From contig JALWUJ010000104.1 in assembly GCA_027080135.1 (NCBI GenBank), positions 1-53,979 of the forward strand: a DNA stretch of 53,979 nucleotides, given 5' to 3'. The notes under the pieces are model-generated. The model was given only the letters and a program-made list of their open reading frames with translations. It did no database searches and had not been told where the DNA came from. Origin of the DNA: Flavobacteriaceae bacterium. Its GTDB lineage: Bacteria; Bacteroidota; Bacteroidia; Flavobacteriales; Flavobacteriaceae. Both the position numbers and the translations under genes were made by a program. Shown here piece by piece: positions 15,616 to 24,023 of this stretch; the first letter of the stretch is position 1; each line of letters opens with the position of its first letter.

Positions 15616-17514
15616 ATGGAAGAAAAAAAATTTGATTTAAATTCAATTATAGGATTTGTACTAATAGGAGGAATCCTGTTGTATATGCTTTGGCAAAATG
15701 CTCCAACAGAAGAGGAATTAAAAGCTCAAGAAGCAGAAAAAGCGAAAACCGAAAAAATTGAAAAGGAACGCCAACCAGAAGAAGCAAAAGGACAAGAAGA
15801 AATCACGTTAACGGAAGCTACTTCAGAATTAGCAGCAACTTCACCAGAAGATTCTTTAGGATTGGTAAAACTTCAAAATAGATTGGGGTCTTTTGCTTAT
15901 TCAGGCACATTACCTTCAGCAACAGAAGCTACTACAGTTATCGAAAATGAAGTTTTAAAACTTACTGTAAGTAACAAGGGTGGTTATATTGTTGAAGCCG
16001 AATTATTGGGACAAACCATTTACGACGGAACTCCTGTTTATCTTATTAAAGACGGAAACTCAACGTTAAATCTTCAGTTTAGTTCAGAAAACAGATTGTT
16101 AAATACCAAAGATCTATTCTTTGAACCTTCCGTTTCAAATAATGGCGATAATAAGGTATTGTCTATGAAGCTAAAAACTTCAGCAAACTCCTATATTGAA
16201 TATCGTTACGAGTTGATTCCTAACGATTATATGTTAGGTTTCAGTATTAAAACGCAAGGTTTGGATAATGTGATTAATACTTCACAGCCTATTTATTTAG
16301 ATTGGAATTTTATTGGGCACCGTCATTCAAAAAGTATCACCTACGAAAACCGTTATTCACGCTTAACATTCGAGCATGAAAATGGCGACAAACATGATAA
16401 ATTATCTCCAGCAAGCGAAGATGAAGAAAAAGTAAAAAATGTTACTTGGATGAATTTCCGTCAACATTTCTTTAGCTCTATGTTGTTAACAGATACCCCA
16501 TTTAAAGAAGTTACATTTACCTCTCAAAACTTGGTAAAAGATGAAGAAATAGACACACTTTACACCAAAAAATACGGTGCAAAAATGTTGATAGAACCTA
16601 AATTAGGAGGACTCTCATACAATATGAATATGTATTACGGCCCTACAGATTATAAGGTTTTAAAATCCTATGACAGAAATTTAGATGAAGCCATGCCAAT
16701 GGGTTGGGGAATTTTTGGTTTCTTAAATAAACATTTAATTATACCATTGTTCGGCTTCTTAAGTGGTTTCTTACCAGCAGGTATTGCTATTATTATGCTT
16801 ACAATTTTGATAAAATTAGCAATGTCACCTGTACAATACAAGCAATATTTGTCGCAAGCAAAACTAAAAGTTTTAAAACCTGAATTAGACGAAATAAAAG
16901 AAAAGTATAAGGGTAACAAAATGAAGATTCAACAGGAAACTATGAAGCTTCAAACCATTGCTGGTGCAAGTCCGTTAAAGGGCTGTCTCCCTGCAATATT
17001 ACAAATACCAGTCTTTTATGCCTTGTTTACCTTCTTTCCAAGTGCTTTCGATTTACGTCAAAAAAGTTTTCTTTGGGCAGACGATTTATCAAGTTACGAT
17101 GTAGTAGCCGAGCTTCCTTTTCATATACCTTTTTATGGAGATCACGTAAGTTTATTTCCAATTTTAGCCTCTATTGCTATCTTTATTTATATGATGATGA
17201 CTACAGGACAATCCATGCAACAACAGCAAGAAGGGATGCCAAATATGAAATTTATGATGTATTTGTCGCCACTTATGATGTTGGTTTTCTTTAATAATTA
17301 TGCAAGTGGATTATCATTGTATTACTTTGTTTCTAATTTAATTACCATAGGAATTATGTTAGTCATCAAAAACTTTATTATTGATGAAGATAAAATTCAC
17401 GCAAAAATTCAGGAAAATAAAAAGAAGCCTAAGAAACAGAATAAGTTTCAGCGAAAAATGGCTGAAATGATGGAACAAGCTGAGGAGCAAAAGAAAAATA
17501 ATAAAAGAAAATAA
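15616..17514 (+). CDS. yidC: Membrane protein insertase YidC
   Basis: A 632-residue inner-membrane insertase of the Gram-negative type. It has an N-terminal signal anchor (IIGFVLIGGILLYMLW), a charged Glu/Lys/Ala-rich linker (residues 30-75), a large periplasmic beta-domain (about 100-350), and then the conserved insertase core. The core shows GWGIFGFLNKHLIIPLFGFL, the helical cytoplasmic hairpin with LKVLKPELDEIKEKYKGN, GASPLKGCLPAILQIPVFYALF, and two last helices ending in a basic tail. Length is typical for Bacteroidota. A strong intrinsic terminator follows. The small dispersed hairpin just upstream of its start codon is unusual. Confidence 0.97.
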   Translation: MEEKKFDLNSIIGFVLIGGILLYMLWQNAPTEEELKAQEAEKAKTEKIEKERQPEEAKGQEEITLTEATSELAATSPEDSLGLVKLQNRLGSFAYSGTLPSATEATTVIENEVLKLTVSNKGGYIVEAELLGQTIYDGTPVYLIKDGNSTLNLQFSSENRLLNTKDLFFEPSVSNNGDNKVLSMKLKTSANSYIEYRYELIPNDYMLGFSIKTQGLDNVINTSQPIYLDWNFIGHRHSKSITYENRYSRLTFEHENGDKHDKLSPASEDEEKVKNVTWMNFRQHFFSSMLLTDTPFKEVTFTSQNLVKDEEIDTLYTKKYGAKMLIEPKLGGLSYNMNMYYGPTDYKVLKSYDRNLDEAMPMGWGIFGFLNKHLIIPLFGFLSGFLPAGIAIIMLTILIKLAMSPVQYKQYLSQAKLKVLKPELDEIKEKYKGNKMKIQQETMKLQTIAGASPLKGCLPAILQIPVFYALFTFFPSAFDLRQKSFLWADDLSSYDVVAELPFHIPFYGDHVSLFPILASIAIFIYMMMTTGQSMQQQQEGMPNMKFMMYLSPLMMLVFFNNYASGLSLYYFVSNLITIGIMLVIKNFIIDEDKIHAKIQENKKKPKKQNKFQRKMAEMMEQAEEQKKNNKRK

Positions 17515-17522
17515 TAACTTTT

Positions 17523-17546
17523 AAAACTCCCGAAAGGGAGTTTTTT
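17523..17546 (+). terminator. Intrinsic terminator after yidC
   Basis: AAAACTCCC-GAAA-GGGAGTTTT forms a perfect 9-base stem with a GNRA-type loop, followed by TT. It begins 8 bases after the yidC stop. The track's TTG start for the next gene falls at its end, which argues for the internal ATG at 17560. Confidence 0.9.
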
Positions 17547-17559
17547 GATTATCAAAAAC

Positions 17560-18279
17560 ATGAAGTACTTATTAATTTTACTATTCGTAATATCAATTTA
17601 TTCTTGCGAAACACAAAAAAAAGAAGTCCAACCTTATAAAGTTGAATACAACGGAGCTCTAAAAAAAATTATGAGTGGCGACTTAAATGGGAAAGTAGAA
17701 CTCTCTAAATTTAAAGAGGTAAAAAACTTTTATGCTTTGGGTGCTTTTGAAGGTTTAAAGGGAGAAATACAAATATTTAACAGTGTACCAATAAATTCTT
17801 ATGTGAAGGATAACTCTTTACGAATGGACAAAACCTTCAATAAAAGGGCAACTTTATTAGTTTACGCAACTGTAGAAAAATGGAAAGATATTAAAATACC
17901 CGCTGAGGTAATTACCTATGAACAATTTGAACAATTTGTTCAGAAAGCAGCTTCAGATAATGGTATAGACATCGAAAAACCATTTCCTTTTTTGTTAGAA
18001 GGTACCATTCAAAAATTCGATTGGCATGTAATTAATTGGAGAGATGGAGACACTATTCATACACCTGAAAAACACAAAACAAAAGGGATGCATGGAACTA
18101 TTAAAAATAAAGATGTAGAGATGTTAGGTTTCTATTCAACCAAACACAAAAGACTTTTTACTCACCATACTCGAAACTCCCATATTCACGTTAAAACCAA
18201 CAAAAATGGAGTTGCTGGTCATGTAGATAACCTATTATTAGATGTAGGAATGACACTAAAACTTCCAATAGTAAATTAA
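17560..18279 (+). CDS. Acetolactate decarboxylase, lipoprotein form
   Basis: A 239-residue protein of the BudA/AlsD family, which converts acetolactate to acetoin. The metal-site histidines are in NSHIHVKTNKNGVAGHVDNL: His208, His210 and His221, the same 2- and 11-residue spacing as in known enzymes. FYALGAFEGLKGEI and FPFLLEGTI are further family stretches. Unlike the cytoplasmic enzymes, it begins with a lipoprotein signal (LFVISIYSC, Cys16), so it would sit on the envelope. No acetolactate synthase is nearby. I preferred ATG 17560 to the track's TTG, which lies in the yidC terminator and would spoil the signal. Activity is inferred from the conserved site. Confidence 0.82.
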   Translation: MKYLLILLFVISIYSCETQKKEVQPYKVEYNGALKKIMSGDLNGKVELSKFKEVKNFYALGAFEGLKGEIQIFNSVPINSYVKDNSLRMDKTFNKRATLLVYATVEKWKDIKIPAEVITYEQFEQFVQKAASDNGIDIEKPFPFLLEGTIQKFDWHVINWRDGDTIHTPEKHKTKGMHGTIKNKDVEMLGFYSTKHKRLFTHHTRNSHIHVKTNKNGVAGHVDNLLLDVGMTLKLPIVN

Positions 18280-18338
18280 ATATTTGTTAACAATTCAATA
18301 GAAAAATTTGTATAGCGTTATATTAAAAAAATAAAATT

Positions 18339-19037
18339 ATGAAAGTAAAACATCTTTTTTTGGTTAGTGTATTATTAATGTTTACAAATGTTTTTTCTCA
18401 ATCTGAAATCAACCAAGTAGATAAAAATGGTAAACGCCACGGAATTTGGAAAAAATTCTATAAAGACTCTGAACAATTGCGATATGAAGGCGAATTTAAT
18501 CACGGAAAAGAAATAGGTGTTTTTAAATTTTATTGCGAAACTTGTAAAAGCCAGCCCATAATAGTGAAAATCTTTTCCGAGAATGATTCTATTGCAGATG
18601 TAAAATTTTATACCAAAAAAGGAAAATTGGTTAGCATAGGGAAAATGAATGGAAAAAAACGCATAGGAGAATGGTTATATTACCACGAAAAATCTAAAAA
18701 TGTTATGACTAGAGAGTTTTATAATTCAGAAGGTGAATTAGATGGAATAAAAACAGTGTATTATCCCAACACAAAAATTGCTGAAGAAACAAATTATAAA
18801 AACGGCATAAAGGAAGGAAAAAATATTTATTACTCACCAGAAGGAGTTATTCTGAAAAAACTTATTTATGTAAATAATGAGCTTCACGGTCCAGCAACCT
18901 ATTATGATGCCTACGGAAAAGTAATTCTTGAAGGAAGTTATAAAGAAGGTAAAAAACATGGAATTTGGAAAACCTATAAGGATGGAAAGTTCGTCAAAGA
19001 AGAAATTTACCCCAAACCAAGAAAACATCATAAATAA
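18339..19037 (+). CDS. Exported MORN/YwqK-type repeat protein
   Basis: A 232-residue secreted protein with a signal peptide ending VFSQ (about residue 21). The mature part consists of repeated MORN-like units such as NGKRHGIWKKFY, YEGEFNHGKEIGVF, NGKKRIGEWLYY, KNGIKEGKNIYY and YKEGKKHGIWKTY. Databases often call this family toxin-antitoxin system YwqK family antitoxin, but nothing here resembles a toxin, and in Bacteroidota such proteins are usually envelope-located beta-repeat proteins of unknown function. It ends in a basic tail. It stands alone between the acetolactate decarboxylase gene and mnmA. Confidence 0.75.
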   Translation: MKVKHLFLVSVLLMFTNVFSQSEINQVDKNGKRHGIWKKFYKDSEQLRYEGEFNHGKEIGVFKFYCETCKSQPIIVKIFSENDSIADVKFYTKKGKLVSIGKMNGKKRIGEWLYYHEKSKNVMTREFYNSEGELDGIKTVYYPNTKIAEETNYKNGIKEGKNIYYSPEGVILKKLIYVNNELHGPATYYDAYGKVILEGSYKEGKKHGIWKTYKDGKFVKEEIYPKPRKHHK

Positions 19038-19063
19038 TACAAAAGCTTATTTAATTTTAAAAA

Positions 19064-20251
19064 ATGAAAACGGTCGTAGTAGGTCTTAGTGGAGGAGTAG
19101 ATTCAAGTGTTGCAGCCTATATTTTAAAGGAACAAGGTTATAATGTTATAGGTCTTTTTATGAAAAATTGGCACGACGATTCGGTGACAATTTCCAATGA
19201 ATGTCCTTGGTTAGACGACAGTAACGATGCAATGTTGGTAGCAGAAAAACTTGGAATTCCATTTCAAACCGTAGATTTAAGTGAAGAATATAAGGAGAAA
19301 ATTGTCGATTATATGTTTCGGGAATACGAAATGGGACGAACTCCCAACCCAGACGTGCTTTGCAATCGAGAAATAAAATTTGATGTATTTCTAAAAATTG
19401 CCTTAGACCTTGGAGCCGATTTTGTAGCTACTGGACACTATTGTAGAAAGGGAATTATTAAAGAAAATGGTGTGGCCTCATACCAATTACTTGCAGGAAA
19501 AGATCCCAACAAAGATCAATCGTACTTTTTATGTCAGTTATCGCAAGAGCAACTTTCAAAAACATTGTTTCCAATTGGTGAATTATTAAAACCAGAAGTT
19601 CGTCAAATTGCTAAAGAACAAGAATTAATTACTGCTGAAAAAAGAGATTCACAAGGACTTTGTTTTATTGGTAAAGTTCGACTTCCTGAATTTCTTCAAC
19701 AAAAATTAAAGCCAAAGGAAGGGGAGATTATCGAAATTCCTTCAGATTATCCAGAATATCACATAGAAACACCTGAGTTCACTTCAGAAGAAGAAAGGCT
19801 TGTTTTTATTTCAAAAAAATATTCCTACAAAAAAGAAGATGGTAAGGTAGTAGGACAGCATCAAGGGGCACATTATTTTACTAAAGGACAACGTAAGGGA
19901 TTAAGAGTAGGAGGGACTAAAGAGCCGTTGTTTGTTATAGATACCGATGTTACTGAGAATATAATTTATGTAGGATTAGGTAAAAATCATCTCGGATTGT
20001 ACCGAAAAGGATTGTTTATAAAACAAGATGAAGTTCATTGGATACGACCAGATTTAAAAATAAAAAACAATGAAACCTTAAAAGTATTAGCAAGAATAAG
20101 GTACAGACAAACTTTAGAAAATGCTACTTTATACCAAACAAAGTCCGGACTTTATGTTATCTTTGAAAATCCACAATCTGCTATTACCGAAGGACAATTT
20201 GTTGCTTGGTATCTTCAAGAGGAATTGGTAGGGAGTGGCGTAATATCTTAA
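19064..20251 (+). CDS. mnmA: tRNA-specific 2-thiouridylase MnmA
   Basis: A 395-residue enzyme that thiolates U34 of tRNAs for Lys, Glu and Gln. It has the N-type ATP pyrophosphatase P-loop [15 protein letters not shown], the first catalytic Cys100 in [13 protein letters not shown] and the second Cys200 in DSQGLCFIG. The C-terminal OB-like part contains [15 protein letters not shown]. Length exceeds the E. coli enzyme slightly through an insert around residues 215-255, common in Bacteroidota. It is followed after 11 bases by a secreted subtilase, which is unrelated in function, so the operon may be incidental. Confidence 0.96.
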   Translation: MKTVVVGLSGGVDSSVAAYILKEQGYNVIGLFMKNWHDDSVTISNECPWLDDSNDAMLVAEKLGIPFQTVDLSEEYKEKIVDYMFREYEMGRTPNPDVLCNREIKFDVFLKIALDLGADFVATGHYCRKGIIKENGVASYQLLAGKDPNKDQSYFLCQLSQEQLSKTLFPIGELLKPEVRQIAKEQELITAEKRDSQGLCFIGKVRLPEFLQQKLKPKEGEIIEIPSDYPEYHIETPEFTSEEERLVFISKKYSYKKEDGKVVGQHQGAHYFTKGQRKGLRVGGTKEPLFVIDTDVTENIIYVGLGKNHLGLYRKGLFIKQDEVHWIRPDLKIKNNETLKVLARIRYRQTLENATLYQTKSGLYVIFENPQSAITEGQFVAWYLQEELVGSGVIS

Positions 20252-20262
20252 AATAAAAAACT

Positions 20263-21879
20263 ATGAAAAAATTAGTACTCGTATTTGCAATTATGTTAAT
20301 TCAACAAGGATTTGCTCAAGTTCAAGACGCTTGGGTGTTTTTTGCTGATAAAGAAAATGTGGCAGCTTCTTTGGCTAATCCTATTTTAATAATGACACAA
20401 GATGCAATAGATCGTAAGACATTGCAAGGAACCCCAATAGACGAGCGAGATGTTCCTGTAAACGAAAATTACATTACACAAATTAAAAATGCCACGGGAA
20501 TTAGTGTTTATGCAAAATCTAAATGGATGAATTGTGTGTATGTTAAAGGAACACAAGCAAATATCGATGCTCTTTTAGATTTGTCTTTTGTGGTAAATGT
20601 AGAATATGCCGACCCGAGTTTAAACTTATTTCCAGGAGTACCCACAGAAGATAAATTTGCTTCCGAAGAAATAAATTCGAGAATCACTTATAACTATGGA
20701 GCTGCTGCAAATCAGATAGAGATGCTTTCGGGAGATTACCTTCACGAATTAGATTTTACTGGAGATGGTATGGTAATCGCTGTATTAGATGCAGGTTTTC
20801 CATCCATAAATACGAATCCAGGATTTCAAAAAATGAGAGATGAAAATAGATTACTAGGAACTTACGATTTTCAGGCAAGAACAACAAATGTTAGTGGTAC
20901 TAGTACTCACGGCTTAAAAACTACTAGTGATATTGGAGGATTTTTGCAAAATCAATTTGTAGGAACTGCTCCACAAGCTTCTTTTTATTTGTTTGTTACT
21001 GAATATGGCCCAACCGAAACACCAGTTGAAGAAGCTTGGTGGGTTGAAGCCTTGGAGAGAGCAGATAGTTTAGGAGTAGATGTTGTAAACACCTCACTTG
21101 GATATCAAGATTTTGATAATCCTAACTACGACCATAGCTATCAAGACTTAGATGGTCAAACTACATTTGCAGCTAGAGGAGCCAATCATGCTTTCGATAA
21201 AGGAATGATTTTAGTAACCTCTGCTGGTAACGATGGTGGCGGTTTTACTTATGTAGGTACACCTGGAGACTCACCAGGAATGTTAACTGTAGGTGCCGTA
21301 GATTCAAACGGAAATTACGCTTCATTTAGCTCTATTGGTCCTACTATTGACGGAAGAATTAAACCAGATGTAATGGCTCAAGGTTCTAGCTCTGCGGTTA
21401 TTGGAACCGACGGGAATGTAACTTATAATAGTGGAACTTCTTTTAGTTCACCAATTATGGCTGGAGTTGTTGCTTGTTTATGGCAATCTAGACCTGAAAT
21501 TCCTAATGCTCAAGTAATGCAAGTTGTTAGAGAATCTGCTCACCTTTATAACAATCCTACAGACCAAATGGGTTATGGAATACCAAATTTTGAAGATGCT
21601 TATTTAGCTCTGCAACAATTAGGAATCGAGGACGAATTATTAAAATTAAATTTTGCTTTGTATCCCAATCCAACAAAAACAAATGTTAATATATCTTTTC
21701 CTGAAGGAATTTCTGAAGCTAATTTTACTTTATATTCAATTTTAGGAAACCAAGTGTTATCTACTTCAATTTCAAGAAATGCTAATACAGTAAATATTGA
21801 AAACTTAACATCAGGAATGTATATTGCAACTATTTCTTCTAACAATCAAAAAATAAGCTTTAAAATTATTAAAGAATAG
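20263..21879 (+). CDS. Secreted S8 subtilase with T9SS sorting domain
   Basis: A 538-residue subtilisin-like serine protease. Signal peptide ends GFAQ (residue 19); an inhibitor-like prodomain runs to about 125. The triad is Asp176 (VIAVLDAGFPS), His216 (GTSTHGLKT) and Ser393 (GTSFSSPIMAGV), with oxyanion Asn323 in SAGNDGGG. The last 75 residues (LYPNPTKTNVNISF through ISFKIIKE) form a type A Por secretion sorting domain, so the protein should cross the outer membrane by type IX secretion and be cleaved or anchored outside. Its stop overlaps the next gene's GTG by one base (TAGTG). Confidence 0.92.
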   Translation: MKKLVLVFAIMLIQQGFAQVQDAWVFFADKENVAASLANPILIMTQDAIDRKTLQGTPIDERDVPVNENYITQIKNATGISVYAKSKWMNCVYVKGTQANIDALLDLSFVVNVEYADPSLNLFPGVPTEDKFASEEINSRITYNYGAAANQIEMLSGDYLHELDFTGDGMVIAVLDAGFPSINTNPGFQKMRDENRLLGTYDFQARTTNVSGTSTHGLKTTSDIGGFLQNQFVGTAPQASFYLFVTEYGPTETPVEEAWWVEALERADSLGVDVVNTSLGYQDFDNPNYDHSYQDLDGQTTFAARGANHAFDKGMILVTSAGNDGGGFTYVGTPGDSPGMLTVGAVDSNGNYASFSSIGPTIDGRIKPDVMAQGSSSAVIGTDGNVTYNSGTSFSSPIMAGVVACLWQSRPEIPNAQVMQVVRESAHLYNNPTDQMGYGIPNFEDAYLALQQLGIEDELLKLNFALYPNPTKTNVNISFPEGISEANFTLYSILGNQVLSTSISRNANTVNIENLTSGMYIATISSNNQKISFKIIKE

Positions 21880-22826
21880 TGCAGAATAAAATTACACAAC
21901 TCTTTAACATTCAATACCCAATTATTCAAGGAGGAATGATTTGGAACAGTGGTTGGCGTTTGGCAAGTGCAGTGAGCAATGCTGGTGGTTTAGGCTTGAT
22001 AGGAGCTGGATCAATGTATCCAGATGTACTTCGAGAACATATTCAGAAATGTAAAAAAGCTACCTTAAAACCTTTTGGTGTTAATGTCCCAATGTTGTAT
22101 CCAAACATTGAAGAAATCATACAGATTATTATTGAGGAAGGAGTGAAGATAGTATTCACTTCCGCAGGAAATCCTAAAACACATACGGCTCGCTTAAAAG
22201 AAAATGGAATTACGGTTGTTCATGTGGTTAGTAGTGTAAAATTTGCTTTAAAAGCTCAGGAAGCTGGAGTAGATGCAGTAGTTGCTGAAGGGTTTGAAGC
22301 TGGAGGACACAATGGAAGAGAGGAAACTACCACTTTTACTTTAATTCCAATGGTCAAAGAAAAGTTAAACATTCCACTAATTGCAGCGGGAGGAGTTGCC
22401 ACCGGAAGAGGAATGTTAGCTGCGATGGTTTTAGGTGCCGATGGAGTACAATTAGGAAGTAGGTTTGTGGCAAGTGAAGAGTCGAGTGCACACAAAGCTT
22501 TTAAGAAAATGGTAGCCGAAGCCAAAGATGGTGATACGGTTTTAACTTTAAAAGAATTAGCTCCTGTTAGATTATTAAAAAATAAGTTTGCTCAAGAAGT
22601 GATGGAATTGTATAAAACCAATCCTACTGTTGAAGAAATTAGAGCGTTACTAGGAAGAGCAAGGGCAAAAAAAGGAATGTTTGAAGGAGATGTGGAAAAT
22701 GGCGAACTTGAAATTGGACAAGTTTCAGGATTAATTAGCAACATAAAACCTTCTGCTGAGATTGTTGAAGAAATGATTTTAGAATTTAAGGAAGCAATTT
22801 CTGAACTCAATAATTTTAGTTTCTAA
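21879..22826 (+). CDS. Nitronate monooxygenase-like FMN enzyme
   Basis: A 315-residue TIM-barrel flavoprotein of the NPD/2-nitropropane dioxygenase family. PIIQGGMIWNSGWRLASAVSNAGGLGLIGAG is the N-terminal signature, EGFEAGGHNGREE holds the catalytic-type His, and IAAGGVATGRGMLAAMVLGADGVQLGSRF is the phosphate-binding region. Members oxidise nitronates or act as enoyl-ACP reductase (FabK), and this sequence alone does not decide. The start is GTG 21879 in a TAGTG overlap with the subtilase gene, and a protein starting MQNKITQLFNIQYPII fits homologues. Its 3' end overlaps the convergent next gene by 11 bases. Confidence 0.88.
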   Translation: MQNKITQLFNIQYPIIQGGMIWNSGWRLASAVSNAGGLGLIGAGSMYPDVLREHIQKCKKATLKPFGVNVPMLYPNIEEIIQIIIEEGVKIVFTSAGNPKTHTARLKENGITVVHVVSSVKFALKAQEAGVDAVVAEGFEAGGHNGREETTTFTLIPMVKEKLNIPLIAAGGVATGRGMLAAMVLGADGVQLGSRFVASEESSAHKAFKKMVAEAKDGDTVLTLKELAPVRLLKNKFAQEVMELYKTNPTVEEIRALLGRARAKKGMFEGDVENGELEIGQVSGLISNIKPSAEIVEEMILEFKEAISELNNFSF

Positions 22827-24021
22827 GCCAAAGTACATTTTCGTATTCTTCCTTTCTTGAAGCAGCCTCACGGTTTTTTATTACTAAGTAATTTTTATCT
22901 AGTTTTTTACTGCGATAACCCAAAAGATGAAAAAATTGTTTGGCAAATAACCAAGCAATTTTTCGATTAACGATTAAGGTGTCTTTTCTATCTGAAAGCC
23001 AACTAACTCCTGGCATAATAGGTAATATTTTATCCAATCTAATTTTTCTGAAATAACTAGAAAGGTTTAAAAATACTTGTGGGATTTTCCGAATTGAAAA
23101 ATAGCCATCATCTCCCTGGCTTTGGTATTGTGGCATTAAAATTCTTCCTTGTTTTTTAGCTATAATTTTTTCTCCGTTACTTTCGGCTAATTCTTGACCT
23201 TTATTAATTCTTTGAAAGTTTAAAAAACCAGGTTTCATCATAAATTTCTCGTTTTCTTGAATTCTATAATGATAATAGATTTCATATATATTTCGGGAAT
23301 CTACCGAAGTTTTTGCTAATAAATCATAGTAACATTGGAAGTCGATTTCTTCTTTTGAAACACTTTCAGTAAAAACTAAAGATTGGTAAATAAAAGCCAC
23401 ATGATTTTCTATGGAAGAAAGACTATCGTGTTGTCCGCCTTCAAAACCAAAGGCAACATAACCCAATTCGTTAATATAACTTAAAAGAGGACCATCTAAG
23501 TATTCTTCAATTCCAAGTATTAATGGAACTGGATATTGCTCTGTAAATTTTCGGTTAATCAAACTGTCATTTACTGTTAAAAAAGGAATGGTTTCACTTG
23601 AAGTGGTATGTAAGTCCATAAAATAAAATGGACCTTTATCTGTTTTGAGTATGTTGTTAATTACATTGTAAATATTAAGTTGTTCTATGGTTTCTTCACC
23701 ATTTTTTTCAATATTTCCAGAAGTAACTTTTTGCATTCTTTCTGAAGTCCACATTCGATTAAGGTCTTGTTTAATAAAACGTGTTTCTTTTTCTAATGCA
23801 GGAAGGTTTCCGCTAATTGCGTATATATTTCCTTTTATAGGAATATTTTTTTCTTTTAATTCAGTTATTACTTTCTGAAGAGCAAAAATACCAGAAGGTT
23901 CATTTCCGTGAATTCCTGCGGTAAATATTAAGGTAGGTCCAGGTTGTGTTCCTTTAATTTCTCCTATAATCCGACTGATTTCAATCGTTTTGTTTAAAGC
24001 TTTACTAAAAACTTTTGTCAT
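22816..24021 (-). CDS. AstE/AspA-type zinc deacylase (M14 family)
   Basis: A 401-residue cytoplasmic protein of the succinylglutamate desuccinylase/aspartoacylase family. The zinc site reads FTAGIHGNEPSG (His38, Glu41) with the third His in FMDLHTTSSET. A C-terminal extension (from about 250) ends in a basic region and is longer than in classical AstE. I place the start at ATG 24021, 2 bases after the stop of the upstream gene; the track's start at 24066 would overlap it by 43 bases. The pair with a GCS2-type ligase suggests formation and removal of an amide or N-acyl bond on the same compound. Substrate unknown. Confidence 0.82.
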   Translation of the reverse strand: MTKVFSKALNKTIEISRIIGEIKGTQPGPTLIFTAGIHGNEPSGIFALQKVITELKEKNIPIKGNIYAISGNLPALEKETRFIKQDLNRMWTSERMQKVTSGNIEKNGEETIEQLNIYNVINNILKTDKGPFYFMDLHTTSSETIPFLTVNDSLINRKFTEQYPVPLILGIEEYLDGPLLSYINELGYVAFGFEGGQHDSLSSIENHVAFIYQSLVFTESVSKEEIDFQCYYDLLAKTSVDSRNIYEIYYHYRIQENEKFMMKPGFLNFQRINKGQELAESNGEKIIAKKQGRILMPQYQSQGDDGYFSIRKIPQVFLNLSSYFRKIRLDKILPIMPGVSWLSDRKDTLIVNRKIAWLFAKQFFHLLGYRSKKLDKNYLVIKNREAASRKEEYENVLWLRN

Positions 24022-24023
24022 GG

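Noticed and set aside
18339-19037. Toxin-antitoxin role for the YwqK-like protein
   Set aside because: It has a signal peptide and no toxin-like neighbour; the name is a database habit.
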